A stretch of DNA of 64,000 bases from Gibbula magus (Eukaryota > Mollusca > Gastropoda > Trochida > Trochidae), in NCBI GenBank assembly GCA_936450465.1, contig OW388296.1, forward strand, positions 40,018,023 to 40,082,022. The letters are read 5' to 3'. Both the position numbers and the translations under genes were made by a program. Below, in pieces: positions 1 to 11,977 of this stretch; the stretch's first letter is position 1, and each line of letters starts with the position of its first letter. Below the pieces are notes generated by a model that saw nothing but the letters and a program-made list of their open reading frames with translations, did no database searches and had not been told where the DNA came from.

Positions 1-2770
1 CATGTTCAGCTTATATGATGAGTTGCATGAAAATGAATTCATCAGTGTCAGAAAGATGAAACCTACATTGGAATGATTTCATCAAATGGTCACAAAAACT
101 TGTTCAAAGATTTGAGTACTGTCATGTAAAATTTATGTGATGAAGGTTCAAGTTTGTTACAAAATAAGTTTTGAATATCAACTTCAAGTAGGAACTGTGT
201 CGTCGCCAAAAACATGATACAAATATGTTTCTTTTTGTAGCAAATAATTACTGTAGTCATGCTTAAAGCAGAAATTAACAATTAACAGAGTCAACAATAT
301 TCCTTTAAATTAGTGAAAATGCAACCAATTGGTTATATTACCAATTTTCTTATGGGAATTTGCTGCAGACATGTCAGTGACAATGATTGATTTGAAATGT
401 AAGAAATGTAAATTTAATCCTCTGTAAATCGATATTGTGAAGTCGTTCTTTGTTCCCTGATCATCTATTGGTGTAGATCTAGTTGAGTAATCTCCCCTTG
501 AATAGACGTCAGAGCTAGAGTTTCTTATAATATTGACCTAAATCTAGTTTTAACAGATTTACATTTCAAAAAGGCCTTAATCATTAATACTTTATATAAA
601 ATTTTGATGATTTTTTGTGTGAAAAATATTAAATCGCTAAATAGATTGCTGAAGCAGTGTGTTTTACTGCTTGAATGATAACCTGTATAATGGCAACAAT
701 TCAATTATCTTCTTGACAAGTTGATCACTGACCTGAAAATTAATTGATGTCTTCGATATATTCTATGAATTTTGATTTCTTGAAATATGTCATGGCATGC
801 TTCATTTTGAAACCTAACCATTTCTAAGAGGCCACATGAATATAAAGCTGGAAGGTATATACCAGACTACCAGCATGGTTTCCAGGGCATTAACCTGTCG
901 TCAAGAAATTGATTCTGATTTCACAAAAAGCCTGATGGAAAATGATCTAAACAAGCTCGTTTGACGTCTGCTTCAGGGAAAGTGTGATCTACACAAGCTC
1001 GCTTGACGTCTGCTTTAGGAGAAGCGCCATTTGAGAAGATTCAATTTGTTGTCATACAAACTTGTAGACTGTCTTCATTATGAAAATGGATATTGAATGT
1101 CGCTTTTGGGTCTGCTCTGTGGGTATTTCTGCTGCCCAAGCTAGAAGATTATTATCCGGCAGCCTAAGATGGATCAGTGTCATCGGCCCAGCCAATCAAA
1201 ACACAACGTGGATTTACTTCCTTAGACCTCAAAGTATGTTGGTAAATGTCACAAGATCCCAAGAGCCAAATCATGCCCCACTTGATGATGAAAGTTTCCC
1301 ATTTTTCGCGCTAGATATATTTATAAGTGTTCCGCCTGGGGCTCTCATTGCAGTTCAATGATCTTGATGTTCGTTTGAAAAAAAGTAATTTCATTCATCA
1401 ATGAGCAGGCTGTGTCACGAACTTACAAGTAACGTTTAGACCACTCACAGTTTTCGTTTCCGAGTTCGGCACTCCAAATCCTCTTGGTCTAGAGAGGACA
1501 GAATTATATGGTGATTAGGGTTCTGCCACCTCAAGGAACTGTCATAGGAAATAAATCAATATTCATCCAGTCTTGTCGCTCTTAAGTTGAACACGTGTGA
1601 TTTCTGTCGCAATTATTATCTCTTATTAGCTTATGAAGACAAGATGCGGGCTTTTAACTGTTTGTCACACCAAGTCGCACACAGAACTTTTGTTTGACGG
1701 AATGCCTCATATGAAGATGGATGACAGTGCTTGTTTTACGAGAGTTTTGAATATTCAGATGTGACAAGTCTTGTCAGTTAGGAACTCTCAAGAGGGGCAT
1801 TGCTCCTGAAATCAATATTTTCATGACTGGATTAGAACTCAGTTCTTGTGAATAAATCTGCCTTCATCTCTTTACTGAGGTGCTTTAGGCAAAGCCAACA
1901 TATACTTAAAGACTCTGTAATCTTGTTTTTGGTTCTGCGATGTAGAGCGAATGATTCTTTCTTCTTTTGCTTTGGTAATTTAGGAATGTGAAACACACCA
2001 TGAAACATATGTCAGTGTATTGTCCAATAGGAGTCTCTAAACTGACGACAGTGCTAAGGAAATCCAATTTTCAAATGCTTATTTTTTAACCTAAAGAATC
2101 GTTAATATATAACGATCAGAACAACAAGCTTCAAAAGTAAATTTGTTACAAATCAGGTCGATCCATCATCCAATAGAAATGCTAGAAGATTCTTCCTGGT
2201 AGATAATTTGACGACCTTGACATTGATGGTGCCACCTGCTGAGAACCTCTCCAGCAGACGTGACTTGTTAATTACAGCGACTCTAATTCAGCACAATATT
2301 CACTGTTAGGGAATTTCCTAGATGATGTCAATTTGTTGGAACAAGAAAATATCATTTGATGGTATTGTTAGATGGGTTCGGAATAATTGGTTTCTTCCCT
2401 CCCATGTACAGAGACAGAAACCTTTATTATCTTCAAAGACGTCACTCAGACTGATAGCCAGACATATTTTCATTATATTCATAGCTATTCTCAAATGTTC
2501 TGTTATTTCTTCATTTTCCCTGGCCAAAGTTTCTATAAACACTGTCAGAGCTGCTTATAAGAATAACACATCCTGAAGAAATTAGAAAATCTACATTTTC
2601 TAGCTTTGATTGGAATTGCTGTCTTGAATCTAAGGAAGACTGTTGTATAGAATGTGAAGGACATTATGAATCCAGCTGTTGTCAGGCTTATTGTAATGTG
2701 ACTGTAAATGCAGTTAATTTCTTACATGCGATCCTTTCAAGCAGAAGCGCCATCCAAACCTAAACCAAAC
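1..2770. other. Unassigned AT-rich DNA, no gene seen
   Basis: I see no coding exon, RNA gene or named repeat here. A 93-codon frame at 1080-1361 has no motif I recognise and is probably chance. One local structure stands out: a 41-bp direct duplication, 943-978 and 984-1021, both containing the core GACGTCTGCTT. Confidence 0.6.
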
Positions 2771-2783
2771 CCTATCACTTATC

Positions 2784-2940
2784 ATGGTTCGCTAGTTCCA
2801 GCCGTTGCTCGCAGGTTTCACCGCAATGCATAGCCACATGGCGTTGCGGGCTTTCTCCCTGCCGTAATACTAGCAGCCGCGATATAAGTGAAATACTCTT
2901 GAAAGCGGCGTTAAACCCCAACTCACCTCACCTCACCTCA
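2784..2940 (+). mobile_element. tRNA-derived SINE, 5'-truncated copy with target-site duplication
   Basis: This is the 3' half of the SINE family that recurs through the window. It has the block from GGTTCGCTAGTTCCAGCC, through the AATACTAGCAGCCGCGATAT segment, to the CTCACCTCACCT tail. The tRNA-like head is absent. A perfect 13-bp direct repeat, CCTATCACTTATC, lies at 2771-2783 and 2941-2953. A few of its bases could belong to the tail, but it reads as a target-site duplication. Truncation at the 5' end plus such a duplication is the known signature of LINE-driven retrotransposition. Confidence 0.88.
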
Positions 2941-2953
2941 CCTATCACTTATC

Positions 2954-4794
2954 TGCTTCATTGACAAGTGCCAAACATTCTGATTGGACAATTTAGAGGA
3001 ATATCACAACTCAAAAGCAGGGAATAATCCAGCAACGGCCACAGTATAAAGATATGTTATGGAATATGGTGGAGACTTAGTAAAGTGTTGAAAACTGATA
3101 GCTTTTCATAAGAGTTTATTTGTGTTGATTTTTGGTAAGGATACCAATAAGTTCCTCCTGAATGTTGATACCCTGTTGAACTCCTGTGGGTACGAATGTG
3201 AGAAAGTAAAAGTGCCCTTGAAGTGCTGCAGTAAATCTGTTGGTACCTTGTAAACCCATCACATCCATCATCACACCTCCCACAAAGATCTGCCAACCGG
3301 GACCTGGCAACTCCATTTGTTGTCCAGAGTCTTGCTGCAAGTCCCTGTATTCTTATCCTGGGGTTTGTCCTTAGTTACAGTTCCAGAAATCAGTTTGGTA
3401 GCATTGCTTCTCCAAATTGAGTGCAGGTAAATTCATTGTCATACCAAAGGGAAATGGAAGTCAAGAATTTGATCAAGTGAAAGGAGTGTTAGTTCAAATT
3501 TGCTATAGCTCATCTCTTACAGTCAGGCAGATACAGAATCTTTGTTTGTGTGGGCTGCAATGGTTCTACTGACACCCCCAAAAGAGGCTCTCGAGGGGTG
3601 AATGAAGCTTTATTTGGACATCTTGACCACACACCCACTTTGGTCTGCGTCTGCTCTGTCACTGTTGTGGTTGAATATGTAGAGTATCTCACCTGGGAGA
3701 ATCCAGACCCTGTGTCGTGTGGTAAGCGGCTGGTACAGTCAGTGCTGGCGATAGTTGCCTGACTCTGAGGGTGTGGGTTCGAATCCCACAAGTACAAGAA
3801 TTTGTATTATTGAAGGTAGTGTTATCCGAAGTGTAACAATGTTAAATAAAAATGTACGTTTCTGAACATACCAGTAGTACTGTCATTAGACCTCCAGTGT
3901 GGTGATGTCTCAGCACTGTGACATCATCCTGTTTATATGTCAAACCATTGTAAGTCATTACCTGATGATGTAAAAGCATTGTCATGTGGTTGATGATGAC
4001 AAGGCATTGTGCAGAATCTGCTGACTAAACGATTAAATTTCTCCTAGGAGACATCACTTGATCTCACACAGCAATAGCTCCTGTGGAACACGGTTCTGGA
4101 TGATAAAATGTCTAACTCTTTGCTGTAATCATCTCTGTAAATCTCTCCACCTTCCTCCGTGCAAGTATATAGAGAATACTTCTTACCGTAAAGGGGGCCA
4201 GGCAAACAAACATCTTGAAAACATGGGGGTGGGGCTTTTGGACAGGAGAGACCCAAACTCAGCTGAAAATTCATACCAGAGACTGTCAGACAGTCAGAAT
4301 AGGTTTTATGTAGGTTTTCTACACTTAACTTCAAATAATATTATAGATTTATGTAATGTATGACCATGGAACATCTGACAAAGTGGTCTATGGTCAACAT
4401 TATTCAAACATAAGATGAAATAAATGCGAGGTCGCTCTATTCCAATGAGGCAAAGTTATTATCTGTGAAATGAAGCCAGCTGGAAGAAAGTGACTGCCTC
4501 TGGCTAAAAGGTTTTGCTCTTGTATGATTTTCAATTTGGGTCATACTCTTACAAGTGAGCGAATGTGGAACTAGGTTTGAGGACTGTCTTTGCTTTCAGA
4601 TCACGATAGTTTGCAATAGTTTTTATCAAAGTGTATTTTTGTTCATTCCTTAATATTTATGAGAATTTGAGAAATTTAGAAATTTAAATAATGAAGGAAG
4701 TAAATGAAGTAAAAACCAGGCTTTGAAACCTTTACATTTTAGATCAAAATCAGAGAAATCTTATTTGAACTTTGATAAGCCTTTCTTGCTGAAT
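2954..4794. other. Unassigned DNA, no host gene seen
   Basis: No exon is recognised. Overlapping short frames on both strands (3057-3340, 3510-3797, 4044-4363) have no domain signature and shadow each other. The only structured piece is the tRNA-like segment annotated separately at 3718-3796. Confidence 0.5.
3718..3796 (+). repeat. tRNA-like fragment with a perfect T-arm
   Basis: The segment ends with GTGGGTTCGAATCCCAC, a 5-bp stem closing a 7-base TTCGAAT loop. This is the tRNA T-arm and the RNA polymerase III B box. The upstream half is loosely tRNA-like, but I could not fold a convincing acceptor stem. It is more likely the head of a second, degenerate tRNA-derived SINE than a working tRNA gene. 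It does not match the main SINE family of this window. Confidence 0.4.
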
Positions 4795-5060
4795 CGGGGG
4801 ATGGGATAGCGCTGTGGTTACCATGTTCATCTTTGGATCAAGAGATCTGGGGTTTGAATCCTGCCAGGGGCTAGGCAACTTTGCTATTGAGAACTGTTCT
4901 ACATGCAGTAAGGTTTAGGTGCAATGCTACACTGAATTTCAGCGTAGTACCGCCCATGGTTTACTAATTCCAGCAGATTCTTGCAGGTTTCACTGTAATG
5001 CATAGCAAAAATGATCGTGTGGGCTTTCTCCTTCCATTAATTAATACTACTACTTTGATT
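4795..5060 (+). mobile_element. tRNA-derived SINE, diverged near full-length copy
   Basis: The copy has the tRNA-like head (GATAGCGCTGTGGTTA as A box, GGTTTGAATCC as B box) and the middle block with GTTCTACATGCAGTAAGG. The 3' segment is diverged and lacks the clean CACCTCACCT tail. No clear target-site duplication remains, so this is one of the older copies. Confidence 0.8.
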
Positions 5061-5689
5061 ACGATGGAAGAAAGGAAATGTAGGTAAATAACAAAGCCAT
5101 CTTATTGGCCAACAGCTGCTGTGGATATTGTCACAAGAGATAAACAATTATTTAATAACATAAGCTGTGAGTCACAGATGAAAGTGGATCATTAACTTGT
5201 GAAAGATGGAAAATTCTCATGAACTTTCCCTTCACAAAGTATGAACTAAAATGTAAACTTCCTGCACTATAGAGTTTGTTGTGAGTGGTTTTGATTACAG
5301 TTGCATGCAAAAACTGTAGTTCAAATTTGTTTCAAATTATTTTTTAATAATTGTCAATTTTCTGACATTTTTCAAAACCTATTTTTGCTTATGGATTAAT
5401 TTTCTATACAATTGAACAAAAACATCATAGAACAATTTATTTAAGAAAGAAAAAAAGGCTTTAATGGGAGATAAGAAAGACAAATGCGAAAAAAATAAAT
5501 ATTAGTGTCAATACCCTAATATAAAATTTGCTGTATGTTGATAAATATGGCATATTTGTATGAATTTGTAACAATGGCATCTGACTGAAATATTATTCCT
5601 CGAACATTGGTGCATGGTATGGCCAATATTAAACTTTATATGCATGCTGTATGCCACAAGTCCTAATGGTTTAAACATATTTTTATTTC
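5061..5689. other. Unassigned AT-rich DNA next to the LINE 3' end
   Basis: No gene is seen. The last part may already be the 3' flank of the minus-strand retrotransposon, whose exact end I cannot fix. Confidence 0.45.
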
Positions 5690-7900
5690 CGAAGAAGAAA
5701 TCTGGATTGGCGAACAAGCCTTTAGGCTTATTTGAACGCCGCTCCAGTACATAGATTATAAAACTGGTCACACACAAAACAAGGTAGAAAATATGATACA
5801 AGTACTTATTCAAAACTAGACAAAACAAAATCTTTGTAAGTCATAAACTAATGAGTACGTAATACAAATCAATTGATGTTGGTCATGCCTAGTGATACGG
5901 TTGCCTGCAGCTATAGATAAAACAGATTATTTTCAACATACATGTAGTTCAGATTATTGAGATATCACGAAAATCGGTTACTTTGGTTGATAAACTGATG
6001 TAAGGATTTGAGAATGTTAATGTTTGTCAAATTACTAAAGTTACGGTTACCGTATAAAATTGTCATTAGGTCGAATCCTTGATTGTAAAAATACATACTT
6101 GTTCTTAGATTTTGATAGTTCCGGCAGATAAACAGATAATGAATTACATCTTCATAAGGGTGACCACATGAACACCTGGATGTTTCGGATATATGTCGAT
6201 TATATTTGTGTGCATTTAGATCACTACAATCAAGCTTGAGGCGGCAATGTATGATTTGACAGAATCTGGTACCTGCATTTAAGTTTAAGTAATTCGGGGT
6301 TTCTTTTGAAATTATCATTGTTTTGAAATGACTTATGGAAGGGGCGTTGATAATTTCGTCTGGTAAAGAATTCCAGAGGGTAATGGTACTTGGTAGGAAT
6401 GATTGCAAATATCGCTGTGTTCTACAATTAATAGTTTGAATGGAAGAGCTATTTCTAAGGTTGTAATTACTTTGTTCTGATACTCTTCCTGGTATGAGAT
6501 TGCTCAAGTAGTCTGGAGCCAGATTATGATACATTTTGTAAAAGGTAATGAGTTTAAACCGTTGTCTTCTATCCTTAAGACTACTGTACTTTGTTTCTTT
6601 ATATATTTTATCATGGCTAGTGCCGCGTACCGCGCCGCAAATCGTACGTAATGCGTCTAACTGTAAATTTTCTAATAAGATGGTCTGTTCAATTGTGCAA
6701 TTATCCCATATATGACAGCAGTAATCAAATAGAGGTAAAATAAATGACTTATACAATGTGTCTAACGTTTTTCGAGATAAACGGTATTTCAAACTTCTCA
6801 GACAATTGATCATTGGACTAATTTTCTTTAACATTTCGTCAATATGTGCTTTCCATGAACAATCGCTTTGAAGTGTTATACCTAGATGTTTGTGACTATC
6901 AACTTCTTTAATAGTTTCGCTGTTCATGGTTAAATTGGGTTTAACAACATTTTGCTTTTTGCGTGTGAATGTTATACTTTCAGTCTTGCTAGGGTTGAAA
7001 TTAACTTGCCACTTTTTTGCCCAATCTGAAATTTTAGCTAAATCATTATTTAACATTGCAGCTGCAGTAACATGATCATCTATTATAACATAGATCGATG
7101 TATCATCGGCAAAAAGGCGAATGTTGCTATCTATCCCATCTACGATATCATTTATATATATAAGAAAAAGAAGAGGTCCTAAGACGGAGCCCTGTGGTAC
7201 ACCAGCTTCTACATATTTATATTCTGAACTATACCCATTTATTACAACTTTTTGCTGTCTGCTGTCCAAGTAGCTTTGAAACCATTCCAAAAGTTCACCC
7301 TGTATACCGCATGCATGAAGTTTATGTATTATACCCTTGTGCCAAACTTTATCAAACGCTTTACTTATGTCACAGAAAACTGCTCTGATTTCTTTTCCTT
7401 TGTCTACTGCACTTGCGATAAAATTATAAAGATATGTTAATTGATTTACCGTTGAATCGCCAGGCATAAATCCAGATTGTAAATTGGATAGAATATTGTT
7501 ATCTCTAAAGAAATTAAATACATATTTAAAGACGCATTTTTCAAAAACTTTAGCAACACAGCTAGTAAGTGCAACTGGTCTATAATTTGAGCAGTCATGT
7601 TCATCTCCTTTCTTATATAATGGAATTACAGATGCTAGTTTCCAAGATGATGGGAAAGTTTTATTATGAAGTGAAATGTTAAATAACTCTGCTAACAGTG
7701 GAGTTAGGGAAGTTGAAGATAGTTTTAGAACATTGTTACCAATGCCATCCGGTCCCGTCGCTTTGGATGTATCTAGACTCATTATAATATCCCGTACATC
7801 ATCATTACTAACGGTTATTCTTGACATGGGATGTTCGATATCACGCGGTTCGATATACGGCAAATCGGCGTTTTGATCTGCAACTGCAACAAGTCCTAAT
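5690..7900 (-). mobile_element. Non-LTR retrotransposon (LINE), 5'-truncated
   Basis: The element is defined by the reverse transcriptase frame inside it. Downstream of the stop, in minus-strand sense, lies a 3' untranslated stretch that includes a small hairpin reading AAGCCTAAAGGCTT near 5720-5733. The frame opens only about 40 bases before its first residue, after a TGA, and no apurinic endonuclease domain precedes it. This therefore looks like the usual 5'-truncated insertion. Both borders are estimates and no target-site duplication was found. Confidence 0.75.
5965..7863 (-). CDS. LINE ORF2-type reverse transcriptase, lacking the endonuclease part
   Basis: The 632-residue frame is uninterrupted. 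It begins partway into the fingers region (DTSKATGPDGI near residue 31) and continues through SNYRPVALTS near 92. The A motif AVFCDISKAFDKVWH has its aspartate near 165. AGVPQGSVLGPLLF follows near 220, and the catalytic FADD pair sits near 253-254. The thumb and a Cys/His-containing tail (CSCGHPYEDVIHYLFIC) follow. This order is typical of Jockey/CR1-like non-LTR elements. The enzyme copies its RNA at a nicked chromosomal target. A full ORF2 would carry about 300 further residues of endonuclease upstream, and these are missing. The codon at the listed start is TTG, so this is an open frame and not a proven start. The absence of stops or frameshifts suggests a young insertion. The exact clade is uncertain. 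Confidence 0.93.
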   Translation of the reverse strand: MPYIEPRDIEHPMSRITVSNDDVRDIIMSLDTSKATGPDGIGNNVLKLSSTSLTPLLAELFNISLHNKTFPSSWKLASVIPLYKKGDEHDCSNYRPVALTSCVAKVFEKCVFKYVFNFFRDNNILSNLQSGFMPGDSTVNQLTYLYNFIASAVDKGKEIRAVFCDISKAFDKVWHKGIIHKLHACGIQGELLEWFQSYLDSRQQKVVINGYSSEYKYVEAGVPQGSVLGPLLFLIYINDIVDGIDSNIRLFADDTSIYVIIDDHVTAAAMLNNDLAKISDWAKKWQVNFNPSKTESITFTRKKQNVVKPNLTMNSETIKEVDSHKHLGITLQSDCSWKAHIDEMLKKISPMINCLRSLKYRLSRKTLDTLYKSFILPLFDYCCHIWDNCTIEQTILLENLQLDALRTICGAVRGTSHDKIYKETKYSSLKDRRQRFKLITFYKMYHNLAPDYLSNLIPGRVSEQSNYNLRNSSSIQTINCRTQRYLQSFLPSTITLWNSLPDEIINAPSISHFKTMIISKETPNYLNLNAGTRFCQIIHCRLKLDCSDLNAHKYNRHISETSRCSCGHPYEDVIHYLFICRNYQNLRTSMYFYNQGFDLMTILYGNRNFSNLTNINILKSLHQFINQSNRFS

Positions 7901-10490
7901 CACATTGCTATCTCATAGTGAATGTTATTTTCCTCACAAGCAATTCGAAGATATCCCCACATCTTAGAATGTCAGTGATATTTTCCTCACAACCAATCAG
8001 AATTAAAAGCATATGTGAATATAACATATAATACTGTTCTGATAGATTGGTAATAATTTTATCATAGCATTATTACACAGCATGTCACGTATATCATTTA
8101 AGTCCCTAAGGAGTGATAAACAGCTCTAACCCTATTAATGATATTTTCCTCATAACCAATAAGACGCTCAAAAAGATACTGTTATCCAGATGACATATCA
8201 CTCCAATGTAACTTATTATCCCAGAAGAATTACCGAGTGTCCATGTTGAATATAACTCTTGTTCATGGTATTAAGGTTTTGTTAATCATATAAATTTTGC
8301 TATTTTGTATTTTATCATTGTTTAGGTTTTGAAATGTTCATTGATAACCTTCTCACATGAACTGTCAAAACGGTAAAATTTATTTAGTTAGATATTGGTA
8401 CTGGTCCTGATCATAATTTTTTTTACAATTTATAATGTGTAATACCTCTAATCATGCTAAAAAATCACATGTTTTTCTTGAAAATAAGTTGCAGGGCGTG
8501 GAAATCATTTGGTTTTAAAATTGTACAACTGAAAATATAATTACATCTGAGTAAAGTTAAGTTATATTTAATCGATATATACCGAAAAATGACGTTGATG
8601 TACTGTGTACCGAACCGAAAGCAAAATGCAGCGGTTCAACTACTGTAGTTGTGAACCCTTTCACCCCTTATAAAGATATGATTGGATTCCTCTTCACCGC
8701 TGTCAGAATTCGAAATAGAAATACTCAACGTCTGTTCACCAAAATATTCTGTTCTTGTTCCATCTTGATCTATAAATCTTTACTTCACTTCGTATGCAAA
8801 TACAAATATACATCATATATTGATTGATACACGAAATTCAAATCCCTCCCACCGTGATGACTAAAACAGTGGAATAATGTCACAAACATTTGCTCAGTGA
8901 TGTCTATATAAGGACTTGCAATGCTTTAAAAGGATTCTCGGAATAATCCTACTGTATTTGTCTTTACCGCACAGCACTTGTTAGATATGTTTAGACAGCA
9001 GAAATTCTAAAATATGATTATCATTTCTTATATTTATGTCAGGTTTTAATGTAAATCCCTATGGTTCAACAGATAATCAAATGTTGAAAACAATGTCAGA
9101 AAAATCATTAAAAGTTTTATTACCGAAATTTTATATACTATTAGAAACAGTAATGGAGGAACTTGTGTATGATTTCACTAACGACTTTCTCTTTTGTTTT
9201 CAGGTAAGTTTCACCTCTGTGTTTGCTCTTGAGGAAATGGAGTTGGTAATGTACAAAATATTTTCATTTAATAAATATGGCGGAAGTTTTATAATCTCTT
9301 AAATTTGCATCACAGGGCACAAACTGGTTTGACTTTGACCCTGGGGTAATAAAGTGTCCACTCAACAATGACGTCCAAATTTTTTAACTGAGCGACAAGG
9401 AAATATATGAGACGTATAGGTTGTGGTTGCAGTTTCATTTCGTTTATTGTATATGTTAGTTTCAATGAAATCTCAATCAGTTCTCGCTGATATCATAATG
9501 CTTTTAGAAATACTGATTGTGTATTTCAACAAATATTGACATTTCAAATTTTAAACTTCAAAAGAATGGTTTAATGCACACACAACAAAGCAAGCTTTCA
9601 AAATTGTTTAACTTTTATAACATTTATTTATAACTCATTTTGGGACCCTGAAGGTGTGCTTATTTTTCAAATTTCAAAATTAATTTAAGCTCAAATTTGT
9701 TTAACATTTATAACATTTATCTATAACCTATAACTCTTGTTAGAACCCTGAAGATCTGCATTTATTTTTCTGAGTTTGATTTGTTGGCATTTTAGAGATT
9801 AAATAAATTAATTCAAATAAAATTTGCTGTATCTACCGAGGATGTCATTGAAGAGTACTAAGGCAATATGAACAGTAGAGTAGGACATCTGTGTCACAAG
9901 GCAAAATGTTCCTTCTTTATCAATAAAACAAATATGAACATCAATGATCTGCCAACTAGTTGATATGATGAATATGTGAATGATTTCTAAATTCATGTTG
10001 CAAAAGAACTTCCACATGAATTTGATGGGGTTGTATTCACACACAATTCAGCTCGGCCGACACTCGCTTCAATTGAGGAATGTAGACATTGACCTTTATG
10101 TTGGATACTTATGGGTCGCTATTGTTTAATGGACGTAGGAAATCCAAATTAGTCCGCAGTTGACTGAAGTTGGCCGAGGCACTAGATGGAGCTGTACTCA
10201 GATTGGAGTTGAGTGTTCGCCGGCAGTACGGGCTGCCCTCCATCAAAGCTTTATCCTTTATTGAATTAGGTCAATCTTCAGAAATTTGATCTATGTTGAT
10301 TCTTGTTAGTGAAATTCCTGAGCATCGAAATTACATTTGCTTGGGCAAGTAATAGAATTTTGGTTAATTTACTAAATTCTGATTTATATAGTTTTAGGCT
10401 TTTGAACTCATCATATGTTATGACATGAATAAAGATAACCTTATTTTCCGAATATTTTGAAAATGTGTTAGAATTTTTGAAAATGTTTAC
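7901..10490. other. Unassigned AT-rich DNA, no gene seen
   Basis: Only short frames occur here (for example 9036-9302 plus and 9808-10044 minus). They have no recognisable motif and I see no splice-bordered homology. The segment 10375-10490 resembles 11976-12105 on the far side of the piggyBac-like insertion. Confidence 0.5.
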
Positions 10491-10494
10491 TTAA

Positions 10495-11973
10495 CCCTTA
10501 CGTTGCGTATATATATTTTACCATTTTTAGCCCCTGTGGCGGAATTTACAGGCTCGCAGCTCGCAGCAGTAGTTTGGGCTTTGGCACTAACTAGCTCTGC
10601 TGGCGGAATTTCCAGGCGGCGATTCCGGTATCGTTTTTACAAAATATACCGCATCTACATGGCGAATAAGGACTATATACGGGCGTTCAATACAAATTCA
10701 AGTAGCGACACCCGTACACAAATGGCTAATTCACACTCGAAACTTTGAATGAATTTTCTATGTTTTTTCGTTTTTATTCTATTACTTTCGAAAGATTGTC
10801 TTTTATTCGGGCCTCGTAACATCATAAATACGAAACGAAAAAAATTCCATTTATATACGGAATTGAAGACAAGATGTCTAGCTTCACAATGATATAAAAA
10901 TTATTAGAATGCGACCTTTGGTTATAATTCTATAGCTATGTAAAGTTTGTCTTTGTTTCCACCTATAAAATCGTCAATACTTACAACATGTATGCGGCAT
11001 TGCAAACGGTCGTTCATCGCACTTTTCCAAGAAATCATAATCTCGAACCAGTTGACAAATAAGCACATGTCAACCCAAATATGGTTTTGTTGTTTGACTT
11101 TTCAAATAAACGCTAACCTCGAACCATAACTGATGAAAATATGTTGATTAGTTTGTGTGCCGTTTGGTTTCACATGCCTCTCAGAAAGGTAAAATTGTAT
11201 CTTTATTTCTGTGAATAAATCTGCGCATTTTATATAGAATAAAAGATTATTCTTTTCAGTTTATTGTGATATAAAAATTATGAAAATGCATTCAGTATTT
11301 TAGCCTTGATAATTGTTTTAGAAGTTGTGAAAATCGCCGATTGTTTCAAAATTTATGAAGTGTAAACATGACCTTTTTCACGGCGCTTGCTGTGTCTTTA
11401 TTATTTTTTTGAGATTTTCTAATTTTATATGGGAATGTAGTCCATTGTTTCCCCTTTATTTTGCCGTATTTGTTTTTGAAAACAAACAATTCGCTCACAT
11501 GATATGAAGTGCGGGAGTAAGGCGAGTTAGCGATTTTTTTCCCCGTCTCGCGAGATGCGAGGCAGATAGCAGTCTCGGGCGAGGCAAACCCGAGGCAATA
11601 CAAACACGTGGGTGAAAATAGCCTCAAGCAAATTAATGCTTCGGGGGCTAAGCCCGACATAATTGGCCTTTTGTAAAGCTAATTATCGATGCGTTACGGG
11701 TCAACAATGCACACGCAAATTGGTGTGAATTTTGCTTGATATTCCGACCACACACTAAACAAAGCTTTATTCTCATGTCGGGTCGCGATGCGTAAATACA
11801 GCCATTCTCATGGGTCGGGTCGCGGACACAATCGACTCGTGACCCGGTATGGGGTATAGTATATACTTAGACAGCCGTGAATTATTCTAAGTCTTGTATC
11901 CGGGATCCGTATACAGACACCTAGGAATCGCTTATAGCCCGCCCGGATAATTCCGTCGCCCGCATGTTAAGGG
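10495..11973 (+). mobile_element. Non-autonomous piggyBac-like element, about 1.5 kb
   Basis: The element is bordered by perfect TTAA at 10491-10494 and 11974-11977, the target duplication of piggyBac transposons. It starts CCCTTACGTTGCG and ends CGCATGTTAAGGG, which form short imperfect inverted termini. Both ends match the 6.2-kb piggyBac element at 49838-55999. The match covers several hundred bases on the left (GCCCCTGTGGCGGAATTTAC and onward). On the right it includes TTGGCCTTTTGTAAAGCTAA and the run to the terminus. No transposase is present. I infer an internal deletion derivative that relies on transposase made elsewhere. Confidence 0.9.
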
Positions 11974-11977
11974 TTAA

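Noticed and set aside
1080..1361. 93-codon plus-strand frame
   Set aside because: No recognisable motif and no neighbouring exon; length is within what chance gives in 64 kb.
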